The notes: generated by a model not told the origin, from the sequence alone. Shown: positions 1 to 9,939, numbered from the stretch's first letter. The stretch is 23,117 nucleotides of DNA from Priapulus caudatus (GCF_000485595.1 NW_014577296.1:203658-226774), one strand, 5' to 3'. Program-made: numbers and translations.

Positions 1-361
1 CGCGCTCACGCCTACACGTACACGCGCGCTCACGCCTACACGTACACGCGCGCTCACGCCTACACGTACACGCGCGCTCACACCTACACGTACACGCGCG
101 CTCACGCACTACACGTACACGCGCGCTCACACCTACACGTACACGCGCGCTCACGCCTACACGTACACGCGCGCTCACACCTACACGTACACGCGCGCTC
201 ACGCCTACACGTACACGCGCGCTCACACCTACACGTACACGCGCGCTCACGCCTACACGTACACGCGCGCTCACGCATACACGTACACGCGCGCTCACAC
301 CTACACGTACACGCGCGCTCACGCCTACACGTACCCGCGCGCTCACGCCTACACGTACACG
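1..361. repeat. 24-bp minisatellite, about 15 units
   Basis: Fifteen head-to-tail units of 24 bp (one of 25 bp, at 97-121) of the form CGCGCTCACGCCTACACG followed by TACACG. Units differ mainly at one place (CACGCCT or CACACCT), and between 122 and 265 the two variants alternate, giving a 48-bp higher-order period. Because 24 is divisible by 3 the array is open in frame and translates to a Cys/Thr/Arg repeat, which is an artefact of the period and not evidence of a gene. The array touches the window edge, so its full length is unknown. The tract from 362 to about 440 is a degenerate continuation rich in CA and CG steps. Confidence 0.95.
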
Positions 362-440
362 CGCGCGCACACACGTGGAGAGAAGCACACGTATGCCCCG
401 ACACACGCGGACACCCACATGCGTACACGCGCGTGTGTAC

Positions 441-919
441 GGACTCTCCGGAAACAATTAGGAAGAGACGTGAGAACTAAACAGGTGTCATACTATAGTA
501 TTTCATGTTTTCAGACGTATATCTTGCTCATCTGTCCTTAGGTCTGAGTTTCCCATCAAGAATAATGTGTAAAAGTAGCTTCACAGTTCACTATATATAG
601 CAAACTACTCACTCGACGTCTCAGTGCAGCTTCTCCTTACTGGCATAACCAGTATACACTGAGCAGCATACATTTATTAGACTTTTTACACAGCCTACAC
701 ATATAGAAAACATTCGCTGTTATTTTAATTTTACGCTTCCTGACTTACAGCGTAAAATAAAAACAGCGTTTAAGACGTACTCACACAACCGCGTACAAAT
801 CCAAGCATAGAAAACTTTCATTGCGTGTCAAACTTCACATACCCATCCGCTCCCGCAGCAAAACGCTACAAACATTCGAATAATAACTCATATATATTCT
901 CATGAGACGGCGTCGTTAC
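441..919. other. Non-coding stretch left of the first exon, with one hairpin
   Basis: No coding signal seen. It lies just downstream of the splice donor of the minus-strand exon at 920-1150, so it is probably the first intron of that gene. It contains an imperfect inverted repeat, with the left arm at 715-736 (CGCTGTTATTTTAATTTTAC then GC) and the right arm at 750-768 (GCGTAAAATAAAAACAGCG), separated by 13 bases. Confidence 0.5.
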
Positions 920-1150
920 CTGAAAGTCGTAGGGACACGAGCGGTGCTTGAGTCGCATCTCCTCCCTGCTCACGGCCACGCCTGTCGGCGACGTCGGCTC
1001 AGACACGTAAGCCCCGAACTCAGAGATCGGAGCCATGGGCAGCAGCATGACCCCGCGGCCCGGGTTGTGGTAGCCGCTCAGGGGCCGCGTCGGCGTGAAA
1101 CCGTTACCCGTCGAAAATCCGCGCTTCGCGTCGAAGTCGATCCAACTCAT
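920..1150 (-). CDS. First coding exon of an unrecognised gene (77 codons, partial)
   Basis: The minus strand has ATG at 1150 in an acceptable Kozak context (GCAGCG before ATG) with an in-frame TGA upstream at 1201-1199, so this ATG is the first available start. The frame stays open for 77 codons to a good donor (CAG, then GTAACG, donor at 919-918), ending in phase 0. The peptide begins MSWIDFDAKRGFSTGNG, is rich in Gly, Pro, Ser and Thr, and ends with a charged segment SREEMRLKHRSCPYDFQ. It has no signal peptide or membrane segment. It lies in a CpG-rich stretch (about 940-1290), as expected for a promoter-proximal exon. The rest of the gene would run off the left edge. I do not recognise the family. 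The exon is on the same strand as the navigator gene and downstream of its visible exons, so it could be a neighbour, a gene nested in a long navigator intron, or an alternative first exon. The start, donor and composition support a real exon, but this is inference. Confidence 0.5.
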
Positions 1151-1300
1151 CGCTGCTGCTGCTGCTCGCCAGGGGGCGCCGGCCAGTGATCTGAACGATC
1201 AACCTCCGACTCTCGCGAGACGTTCGGTGCTTATTCGCGGGGTGTCGATCGTCACACGGTGGCTCTGGCGGAACCGTCGCTAGCTAACGTCGGCACACAG
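1151..1300 (-). promoter_or_regulatory. CpG-rich 5' region of the exon at 920-1150
   Basis: The sequence immediately upstream of the minus-strand ATG is rich in CpG dinucleotides and contains a short CAG/CTG repeat directly before the start codon. No clear TATA box is seen at a sensible distance. I infer a CpG-type promoter and 5' untranslated region; the transcription start is not placed. Confidence 0.3.
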
Positions 1301-4300
1301 TAACGAGCAGCTTTTTACAAGCGTGCTCATCAGTTGCGCAGTTGCATCAGGTCAACCTATATCTTGATGATTAGGTCGCAAGTTGCATGGCTAGAATCTC
1401 GCAAATGTTGTTTTTTTCCACGGAGCCTTCCTCGGTGTGTGCAAATATCAGCCGGTGATCATAAATCGACGCGGTGTTGACTTGATTAGACACTCGCGTG
1501 ATATACCACGCAGATCTACGCGCTGCCAACGCCAAAATAATGCACCGGTTCGGCGTGAGCACTTGGCACACTCAGTGTTCCGAACTAGTGGTGTCAGTCA
1601 CAACTGGAAGTGGAGCACAGAACGTGTAGTATAAAATCACGAGAGCACGTGTATAAATTCGCGTGTCAATACACGAGTACAGGTGCCAAAAGCAGTGACC
1701 CCCTCCTGGAACCCTACCCTAACCCTGATGCGTTGCATTCGTTGTGACACCAAACCCGAAACCACTTTTTAGCCTGTGAAATCTCAACGTGACCATCCTA
1801 TGATACACATAGTGAAACCTCAACATACACCAGTATACCTCCAAGTACCAGAATTGCATGAATTAGGAGAATCGGCGTAACATTAATGACCTGAATGACC
1901 TACCCCCGCAACCGCACACACCTGCGTGACCTTGACCTGTTGATCCTACGGGATGTGCTACAGGTCACTACCGTCAGACACGTGTCTTCGGCAATTCACG
2001 CGTCGTAGATGATATACAATTAACCAAGCTATCGCGGCTTATCTGCGCTTCGAATGACTGAGAAACGAATCCTCGGCTAAGTTGAGGCTAAGTTGAGGCT
2101 AAGGTCGCGCGTGTACGAGTAGCAGCTGCTACAGCTTCTGCGCGCAGGTTGCCCCGCCATATACAGTTCCGCCTGCGCCGCAAACACGATGGCCCGTCCC
2201 GATGAAAACTGTCGCTCAACGCACGAGCAGGCGGCTCGCTGCTGCTGTTTTTTTTCATCTCGGAGACTGGTTGCTCCGCGGAGGATGCTCTCGCGATGTA
2301 CATAGCGCGAAATAGACACGCGGCGAACGCGACGACTGAATCCAGCGTACAAATATAAATTCTTTCGCAGTTTTTACCCAGCTAATTACGCCCCCCGCCT
2401 CAGCTAAATGTCTTCGTCATTAGGAACACCCAGCAGCCGAGCCAACGTCGGTGTTCAGCGGTTCGCAGGAATGCGCGCGCACCTTTCGCGGAAAAAAAAC
2501 GGAGCTATTATCGATTGTTTTTTATTGTCTTGACAGCTGCCGATAGACTGGTAACGTCTAGGAAGGATCTAGCGGACAAAGTCTCGCGTGCCGCTATTTA
2601 CTGCCGAAGAAGGAGTTGTGTTACTACCTAATTTCGAGCCTGGCGTCAATAGTCGTCGCGTTAGCGTGCTCTAGTGAGCGCAGTCGTACTGCTAGTGGAC
2701 ACGTTTCACAACATACCCAGCAGAAAAGAGTGCAATCACACGCGGATTTCCTAAGCCATAAGCACCCCCGTCCGCCCATGCAGGCACATACCGCCACCCT
2801 ATCCCAGCCCGTGGCTATTTGGATACAGTGAGAATTGCAGCAGACTTTGAGATAAGGAATGTCTGAACCCTCACGGTGAGAAAGCCTCACAAACGGCGAC
2901 TAGAAAGAGACTCGCCCTGTTAGAGCAGGTGATTTACCTGAGATGACCCCCTCCCCCCAGATTTGTAAGCCCGACTACCTGACTCCAAACTGTCACTCGT
3001 AAATGACGCGTCTTAACGGATCATTCTAGCAACAACAGAAAACATCAAATAAAAGTGAATAAATGATCGAAATGACCTATCGGATTGTAAAAGTATTGGT
3101 GCAAAGCTTCGAGACCCCCAGACGTTAAAGCAAGCAGCAATCATACATGCGACCACCGTGTAAGATAGTTGTAATCTACCTAATATCAACAGCCGTGTAC
3201 TGGTGCCAATCAGCATAAGGTCTTGGACTAGATCCGATATGCAAGTAACACAGCTGGGTGATCAGACGCATCGAAGAATCCTGCGGCTGCTGCTGTAATC
3301 CTCAACACGCAATCAAAGGCACACACAAACACATTTCACACTTCTGCATAAGATACACCAGCAACCGACTCCGCACGGCTAGCGCTCCATACAGCTGCGT
3401 GTACGACACTATACACCGGCCAGCTATCTCCTTGCCACTGCGTGTGTACACCGCGTATATAACCCGGCAGCATCCCCGCACCTCCACCCTGTCCTCCTGG
3501 CCTGCCTCCGCGCAGAGCTACTCCGCATGAATGAGCCTGTTAAGGATTACCCATTCCGCAGCAAAGAGCCCCGACCACTACCACCCGGACTGAGCCATCC
3601 AATTGGCAGGCAGACTTAGCGGGGAGGATGTTCGGGGAGTGTGCGTGGGGGGAGGCGGCCGGCGGAGGGGTGGGCTGATAATTGTTGTTTGTTTAGTGAT
3701 CGCGACGGCAAAGCCCGGTTGTTCGTTAGCAACCCCCGACCACGCGCTGTTTGACACTAGCGTCATCGCCACTTGCAGGATTGCTGCTATAACCTACATC
3801 CAAGGGAATGCTGACGCAAACCACGACTGATAGTTTCATGGAAATTTCTCACTAAATCTATGGATAAATCACGACTTACTAGTTACTAAATTATATGTGT
3901 GTATTATCTATGTGTATATCGACAATAGTATGATTGACGCACCCATGTTCATAACTACTACCAGGAAATTCTCTAAGCGGCACCGGTACGTGTTTTGCAA
4001 TTCGTACGCGGTTAGCAGGGACAGCAGTAACTTTGGGCGCTACTGCTTTCCAGTCATTACACAGATACTACAGACATCACGATGAGAAAGAGAGCGTGCT
4101 CACAGCTTTGCAATTACCGACTAAGGTGACATATATATCCGACATGACGCAGAAGCACTCTCACCAGTACGCAGTTCCCCAGTGTACGCGCACAGAATTA
4201 ATAGCATTCGGCCGCTAGTAGTGACAGAATTATGTCATGTCATTGTCAACGCAGTATCGGTTGTCGAACGCACGCAGGCATACACTGCATCGGTAAACAC

Positions 4301-4637
4301 CCCCACGCGTGTACAGGTGGGCAGACGTCTGATCACTCTGTATGCTGGGGAGGAGATGACCGCCTTACTGCCGACCAATTATGGAGCAGCAGAGTCATCA
4401 GAGGCTGAACAATCGTCATGCATGCCGCCGCCCAACTGCAATCATGTACGCCAACGGGGTACGGCAACATGAGCTATGTACTATGAATGATGTAACATGG
4501 ATGTACTATGAATCGCCGCGAAACTCGATACACCTAATATTATTAGCGGTTATTACTAGAGCAGACTGACAATTAAGGACACATGTGCAAGAACGAGCGC
4601 GCGCATGGATGTAGGGTTGGGGGTTATATAGCCTGCA
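1301..4637. other. No supportable gene
   Basis: Mixed-composition DNA with only short chance frames and no pair of open frame plus convincing splice sites. Minor features are a 12-bp direct repeat (GGCTAAGTTGAG, twice, around 2076-2101) and a short CCCTAA-like run near 1708-1724 that is too short to be telomeric. Confidence 0.5.
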
Positions 4638-4864
4638 CCACAAGCACTTGGGATGCTTCAATAATAAAACAATGCTAAATAAACACGAAACGAATTTACT
4701 ACAAAAAATTCCATGTTTCTCTACTCTCCTTCGTCTAATTATTACCGATAATCTCCTGAAAACGCCTTTCAAATGCTCCTCTGCAACACACAAGTACACC
4801 GCAAGCACGCCGCTGTGCAGCAGCACTCATCATTTTATTATTGAAACGTTCCAAGCGCCTGTGG
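4638..4864. mobile_element. MITE-like inverted-repeat element, diverged copy
   Basis: The left end (CCACAAGCACTTGG, continuing through TTCAATAATAAAACAATG) and the right end (CATTTTATTATTGAAACG to CGCCTGTGG) are imperfect inverted repeats of roughly 38 bp. The same ends, with a clearly related subterminal sequence (ATAAACACGAAACG here, ATAAATACAACTTG there), occur in the element at 21701-21962. With no transposase coding and a length of 227 bp this is a non-autonomous DNA transposon. The flanks (CCTGCA on the left, CCACAAC on the right) show no obvious target-site duplication, so the exact ends and superfamily are unresolved. Confidence 0.75.
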
Positions 4865-6290
4865 CCACAACTCCCCGCTATATACCCGTAAACCGAACAC
4901 GACATAAGAACACAGAAGCACTCGCCTGCTGCATAGATTGTTATATTAAACTAATCTCTAGCAGTTACTGCATCACCATCCTGCACTTGCCTAACTATCG
5001 AGTCACCCTTCCCATCACCCTCACATGTCCCATTCTACACAGCCACTTGTACTATGCTCCCATAACCCGCCCACTATGCACATTTACGACTATTACTAAA
5101 CACCCCTCGCGCGTTGCTCGGCCATTGAATCGCACTATCCGTGCCCATCTATTATCCCGTCAAGTTATCGTCGAAACGACATGTGCACAATATGCCGAAT
5201 TTCGCCGTTTTCGAAAATCGCGCACATACCAGACGAAGTACTCAAATATTATAACAATGTACTCTTCGTTGTCTCTCACAGCCACCGCGTCACATATTCA
5301 GATTATTGAGGTTGCACAAAATGATGACCGCGGTGTAGGTCCGAACCACCTGTAGCAGGCCAACTTACTCTGTAACACATGCGAAGAAATTGCAACCACC
5401 TGTCTCAGGACAGATATATAGTGCCTTATATACGAGAACCGCCTAAGAAGTGTGAAATAAAAGCCAGATGCATCGCAAAACAGTGATACTTATGATCCCG
5501 GTTCAGACCCTGTTAGCCCCGGCGGGTACCATACGGGCGATAGACGGAAACCGAACGCAGCAGAAACGCTCGCTCGATTACACGGCAAACAGCACTTCTC
5601 GCCAGTCTAATGATTACCAGTGGAGTCATCTAAACGCGATAACAACTACTTGACCCAGTTGAACGGTCTTTCGCCATATCCTAAGCCGTGGAAGTCTTCT
5701 TTTATCTCGGCCCGCATGCGCAGAGTGTGTGAGCGTTCATTGGGACTTAGCCAACCAGAGGAATGACAGATGGGAAGTAACATCCTCGTAAAGATAACCT
5801 AGTCTTTCTGCGAGGGAAACTAGAGACCTTCAAACTGCTAGCGTGGAGTAGGTAGCACATTCGTATGTGTCTGTCACCACGTCAGACACACACTAGTCGC
5901 TCTGCCTCTCTACTTGAGTGTGAGTGCACACGTGCATGCGCATTCGTACGTGAGTGCGCGCACACACCTAATGTGCACAGATAACATGCCACTACGAAGA
6001 CATATATACCGTACCCACAGTTTTATAATCACCACGAGGAAGTTAATCAACCACGAGAAAGAATGCCCAAAACATAAATATTATCAGGAGCTTATAAAAG
6101 GATATATTCCGTTTACAAGCTCCTGATATTATTTACAATAACCTTTATACTACATTGAAAGGCATCGACAAATTAAAAGAGTCGGAAATTCTGCTGTCAT
6201 CTGCTTCTTTTTCTATCATCAGTTCAGTCGTTTCAGAATCAAACTGTTCGCTCAAAACTCGCGGATTCTATTCCCTTAGCCTTAGGCTCC
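4865..6290. other. No supportable gene; long chance frame and one hairpin
   Basis: A 235-codon plus-strand frame (4648-5355) starts inside the transposon and crosses its right end. The product is Thr/His/Ile-rich with no recognisable domain, so I do not call it a gene. At 6082-6093 and 6117-6128 there are perfect 12-bp inverted arms (TATCAGGAGCTT and AAGCTCCTGATA) around a 23-base loop. Confidence 0.45.
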
Positions 6291-6310
6291 GCGAGCAGCA
6301 ACGGGCATAG

Positions 6311-6566
6311 CTCTACCGGTGTGGCCCCTTCGCTCCCGCTACAGGGAGCGAAGCTACACCGGTAGAGAGCGGTGGCGGCGAGCAAGAGGCGAGCGGAGCA
6401 ATGACTACATCTGTAGCAAGGGGGCTACTTGTAGCGGGAGCGAAGGGCTACACCGGTAGAGAGCGGTAGCATGAGCGAAGATGTAGCAAAAGGCGAACGG
6501 AGCAAGAGCTACATCTGTAAGGGGTTATTACCTGTAGCGGGAGCGAAGGGGCTACACACACCGGTC
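6311..6566. repeat. Foldback repeat array built from GCTAC/GTAGC words
   Basis: A strong inverted repeat at 6311-6367 has outer arms CTCTACCGGTGT / ACACCGGTAGAG and inner arms CTTCGCTCCC / GGGAGCGAAG around a six-base loop. The right half is then repeated directly: a unit of about 95-100 bp beginning GAGCGAAG, then GCTACACCGGTAGAGAGCGGT, at about 6347, again at about 6441, and in part at about 6541. Each full unit also holds AGGCGA(A/G)CGGAGCAA and CTACATCTGTA. Short CTAC and GTAG words recur in both orientations, so many alternative stems are possible. The array ends under 200 bp upstream of a TATA box at 6751. Confidence 0.8.
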
Positions 6567-6750
6567 GCGCTGCAACGGGCACAAACCGCGGCTGAACGCG
6601 CGCGCCGTTCAAGACACCTGCGAAACCCAAGCGTCAGACTACAATGGTCGGAGCAGCGGGCGACCCCCTCGGTAGTCGGCTGGCCGACGCACGCGCGCGG
6701 AGGAGACGCCGCGGACCTGCCAACGAGCCTTTGTTCCGACAGATAAAAGG

Positions 6751-6758
6751 TATAAAAG
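6751..6758 (+). promoter_or_regulatory. Candidate TATA box
   Basis: TATAAAAG in a GC-rich setting (AGG before, CGGGAGGCC after) matches the core TATA consensus. A start about 30 bases on would fall near 6780-6786. The ATG at 6845 has a near-ideal context (GGCAGCC, ATG, GCG). No downstream gene is recognised, so its function is inferred. Confidence 0.4.
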
Positions 6759-7020
6759 CGGGAGGCCAGGGAGCCTAATCCAGCCATTGATTGCTCTTCG
6801 GACGCGATCAAGTTTCGGTGTCATCGCGATGCATCGAGGCAGCCATGGCGGAGACGGGAGCAGCAACCGACGCCGCGTGTGCGCGCCCCATTCTATACAT
6901 CACGAGACTACAGGACGGCCAAGGACATGCCGATCGCAGAGATGGCAATCTACATAGGCGCGCTTACCACCCATGCAGGGGTCGCGCATTCCTTGCAAGC
7001 GATACACGTGGAATCTTCTA

Positions 7021-7256
7021 TCTCTCGCTTGCTTTGGTTCTTTCTCTCTCTCTTTCTCTCACGCATTTTCTTACGTTTCGGTACCTCGCTCGGTCTCTAT
7101 CGCTTTCCCGCACTCACTTTGCTCTATTTCCTAGACCTCTCACACTCCCCTCTCTCTCTCTATCGATACATCAATCTCGCTCACTCGATCTTTCTCTCTC
7201 CCACCTTCTCTCTCTCTCCTGTTCACCGTTCGCCATTCTTCCGTTACAATAATCTT
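7021..7256. repeat. C/T-rich low-complexity tract
   Basis: Many CTCTCT runs are interrupted by short unique words. On the plus strand this gives Leu/Ser-rich translations that are artefacts. Confidence 0.85.
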
Positions 7257-7575
7257 TTCTCTGCACGCAGGATTCGCAGCGCTGAGACGCGATTCAACGC
7301 TGTAATCGCTGACAGCTATCAAGAAAAATGTCGGTGGTCAGGAAGGAGTAGGGATTCGAAACCACCCGGTGTGGGCAGCTATGTTCACCGAGGTATCCGA
7401 TGTAGCAGGCGTATGTAGCAGCCACCGTTGGTACGCGACTGGAGGATAAAACCTGTATATTTCATTCGTGCGGGGCAGACGCGTCGACGCCACGTCGCAC
7501 ACACGTCACGTATAAATAACGTTGTAAATAGTCATTCCGTGTCATGTTATTACCGCGATATGTCACCTGGTTTAC

Positions 7576-7581
7576 AATAAA
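7576..7581 (+). terminator. Candidate polyadenylation signal
   Basis: AATAAA preceded by TTTAC, at the right-hand end of the possible transcription unit that starts near 6780. Single hexamers are common by chance, so support comes only from its context. Confidence 0.25.
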
Positions 7582-7892
7582 GCTCTGCGTCGCACACAGA
7601 AGGTAGATGGAGACGGCTGAAAGGTTTAATGCCAAACAGCGCACCCATAAAAACGCCCGAGCGAACCGGGAGCGTGTACATATCCCTCAATATTAGTGCT
7701 GCGAGAAAATACCCCTCCTCTCACAGTGATGGTCATTTACGTCTAGCTTACCTCTCGAGCTCTATAGCTTTTCGAGATTGGCAGAGAACTGTCGGGTATT
7801 GTAGTCGGGTACACTTATAACAAAACGTTTCTGACCATCTACATGGACAGCCGGATAAATACTACGCTGCTTGGAGGAATGTTGCCGCTAGA

Positions 7893-8142
7893 ATCGATGA
7901 AACTACTAAGTAACTGTATATATAGATATAAAGCCACTGGTGTTACACGTTTTAATACTGCTTTCATTTTACGTGAAAGAATTATTGGCCAGTTAGGAGA
8001 AAAAATTCCCAGGTACCATCGATGAAACTACTAAGCAACTGTATATAGATATAAAGCCACTGGTGTTACACGTTTTAATACTGCTTTCATTTTACGTGAA
8101 AGAATTATTGGCCAGTTAGGAGAAAAAATTCCCAGGTACCAT
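7893..8142. repeat. 125-bp direct tandem duplication, two copies
   Basis: The copies are 7893-8017 and 8018-8142, each beginning ATCGATGAAACTACTAAG and ending AATTCCCAGGTACC plus AT or GA context at the junction. They differ by a T/C substitution in AAGTAACTG versus AAGCAACTG and a 2-bp change in a TATATA run, so the duplication is recent. No coding potential is seen. Confidence 0.95.
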
Positions 8143-8460
8143 TCCATATAACCCCGCTCATAAAATATATACCGACTCATAATAACGTGTTTATTTTTCG
8201 TTAATAAATTTGTGCCTGGCATCAAACATATGGCCATAAATCCATTCAGGGTCGACTGCAATAGTGGAAACACGCGCTATATATCATTCACGTGAGTTCC
8301 GAGATCAGATTTCTAATGCGTCACTGGAAATTTAGGAGGTGGTGACAGGTAGTAGTGTGGGAACGAGCAGCTGCAAGGAGCGTTTGGCCGTACTTAATAT
8401 ACAGACACGCGCACGCACTCAGCTAGGCACGGACATTACATGGACGCACGCAATCATATA

Positions 8461-8630
8461 AGCAGACGCGGGCGCATCTCCCATATATATACACACAATT
8501 AAGCTCACATACAAGCAGACGCGGGCGCATCTCCCATATACACAAGCACACATACAAGCACAGACAGACGCATCTCCCATATACACAAGCACATGCACAT
8601 ACAAGCACACATCCATACACATGATGCACA
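8461..8630. repeat. Degenerate minisatellite, about 50-bp unit, three copies
   Basis: The core CAGACGCGGGCGCATCTCCC followed by ATATA occurs near 8463 and 8517, and a shortened form (CAGACGCATCTCCCATATAC) near 8565. Copies are spaced by CA-rich DNA with ACATACAAGCA. Minus-strand Cys/Met/Val-rich frames across it are repeat artefacts. Confidence 0.8.
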
Positions 8631-8639
8631 TGTCTCCTC

Positions 8640-9635
8640 ATATGGCATGACGTAAAGGGAGGAGGTCGATCTTTGGGATTAGTGTTAGAATAATAGCTGT
8701 AGCGCTCAGAGTTGATTTTTAACAACGTTGCTGTGTCGAAGGCATCCTTTATCAGAGCTGAATGATACTTTTCAGCAGCTATGGTCTTGCACTGCATGCT
8801 ACATCTATCTATAGTACTACAAACTTACGCAGAGGTGCTGCTGTAATGCACTTTCAAGAGTAAAACGAACGAACATTTTGCCTCTCGTGTAAGCTACGCA
8901 CCCCTCCCCATGCCATCAGCATACTTCGCCCGTAGTAACACTTCTGTTAGCGATACTTCACATTATACAACAATATTGGGTAACCGGTCAGAGCTCCTGC
9001 CCCCATTATGAGGAAAACCAACTTGATTGCATAACAAGTCAAGTGCTGCATACCAGAATGTGAGAATTAATACGTGTGTGTACAGGGCATACACTGCCAT
9101 ACATTCTCGAGAGCCCAAGGCTACTGCCAAGATGGGTATCACCAACGAGCAGTATGTGTGGTCCACCTGAGCAAACTGAATATAATCATTATCGTTACTT
9201 ATATTAATCGGTCTCTTACTGCAATCTAAAGTACTGACGGGAGTACTCCACCAGGGCCGATCAAAATACAGATCCGCCAGTATTTTACTAAATGCCAATT
9301 ACAGTATATAAGCAATATCCACCACAGTAGCAGCAGTCACTGTCCATTAAGGCTCATGCAAACTCACTCTGGAGTAGATCATGTGTGGGACAATGATGCG
9401 CGGAGAGTGTTGTGCCATATAGTAAATTGGAAAAGAGTTTGTAACGTGAAGAGGTCTGTGCTGATGTTGATTTCATTCATTTTATTATTAATGCTACATA
9501 CATCCAAGAAGGCATAGAGGTATGAAAGGGACTAGGTGAAAAAGAAAAGGGGGTAGAAAAATAAAAGATGTATTTTGTACATAAATTACCAATTTCATGC
9601 AATGTGTAACACGTCTGCACAGAATACATAAAGCA
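8640..9635. other. No supportable gene
   Basis: I looked here on the minus strand for the next navigator exon, which in the family continues the coiled coil with a conserved Leu-Val-Ala-Ala-Phe-Glu type segment, and did not find it. The open frames at 8423-8797 and 8963-9298 (minus) have no recognisable domain or clean splice boundaries. Confidence 0.45.
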
Positions 9636-9638
9636 AGA

Positions 9639-9696
9639 TCGAGATGGAGGGAGACAGGGGGAGAGAGGGCGAGAGAGAAAGAGAGAGAAGAGGAGA

Positions 9697-9741
<45 letters not shown>

Positions 9742-9800
9742 TGGGGGAGGAGAGAGAGAGAGGAGGGGAGAGAAAAGTCTGTGTGTGAGAGAGAGTAATT
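9639..9800. repeat. (GA)n microsatellite tract
   Basis: Interrupted GAGAGA runs with the purest part around 9703-9737. It lies about 40 bp downstream, in transcript sense, of the last visible navigator exon donor, so it is inside the intron. Leu/Ser-rich minus-strand frames here are artefacts. Confidence 0.95.
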
Positions 9801-9840
9801 GAGAAACATAAAGATAGAAAGCTACTAAGCCTATGCCTAC

Positions 9841-9939
9841 CTGTGTTTGCAGTTGATGGGTGAGCAAAGAAACCTTGTCGTTTGCTGTGTATAGCTCATG
9901 TCTCAGCTTTAGAATCTCTCCTGGAGGTTGTTCGTCGCC
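9841..9939 (-). CDS. NAV: NAV exon j (coiled-coil start)
   Basis: The acceptor is GTGACGTTTTAG and the donor ACACAG then GTAGGC. The exon is 99 bp, 33 codons, phase 0 at both ends. The peptide begins GDEQPPGEILKLRHELYT and ends NDKVSLLTHQLQTQ, a heptad-like pattern with hydrophobic residues at Leu, Leu, Val, Leu and Leu positions. It matches the first coiled-coil segment of navigators (Leu-Arg-x-Glu-Leu ... Asn-x-Lys-Val-Ser-x-Leu-Thr). This is the strongest single family hit in the window and the last navigator exon I can see; the next exon in the transcript is not in the remaining 9.8 kb. Confidence 0.85.

Larger units (their letters stand above)
6780..7590 (+). other. Possible small plus-strand transcription unit
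   Basis: The signals in order are the TATA box at 6751, an ATG in strong context at 6845 (peptide MAETGAATDAACARPILYIT onward), a C/T-rich tract at about 7020-7255, an acceptor-like CTGCACGCAG ending at 7270, a frame from 7269 that is open to a TAG at 7416-7418, and AATAAA at 7576-7581. If real, this would be a two-exon transcript in which the C/T-rich tract is the 3' end of an intron. I see no convincing donor, and the frame of the second part cannot be tied to the ATG at 6845 without one. The product is unrecognised. It could equally be a non-coding RNA or a coincidence of signals. Confidence 0.25.

Noticed and set aside
102-428. 108-codon Cys/Thr/Arg repeat protein (minus strand)
   Set aside because: It is a translation of the 24-bp minisatellite, whose period is divisible by three, so every frame without a stop stays open.
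1708-1724. CCCTAA-like telomeric repeat
   Set aside because: Only about two imperfect units, which is expected by chance.
4648-5355. 235-codon plus-strand open frame, the longest in the window
   Set aside because: It starts inside a transposon and crosses its end, has biased low-information composition rich in Thr, His and Ile, and shows no domain or splice support.
7340-7375. tRNA-like TTCGAATCCC word on the minus strand
   Set aside because: The T-stem does not pair, and there is no A box, anticodon arm or acceptor stem around it.
8423-8797. 124-codon minus frame starting MQCKTIAAEKYHSALI
   Set aside because: The first third looks somewhat protein-like, but the remainder is minisatellite, there is no splice boundary at the change, and no domain is recognised.
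9477-9867. Leu/Ser-rich minus-strand frames
   Set aside because: They are translations of the (GA)n tract next to navigator exon j; only 9841-9939, in another phase boundary, is coding.
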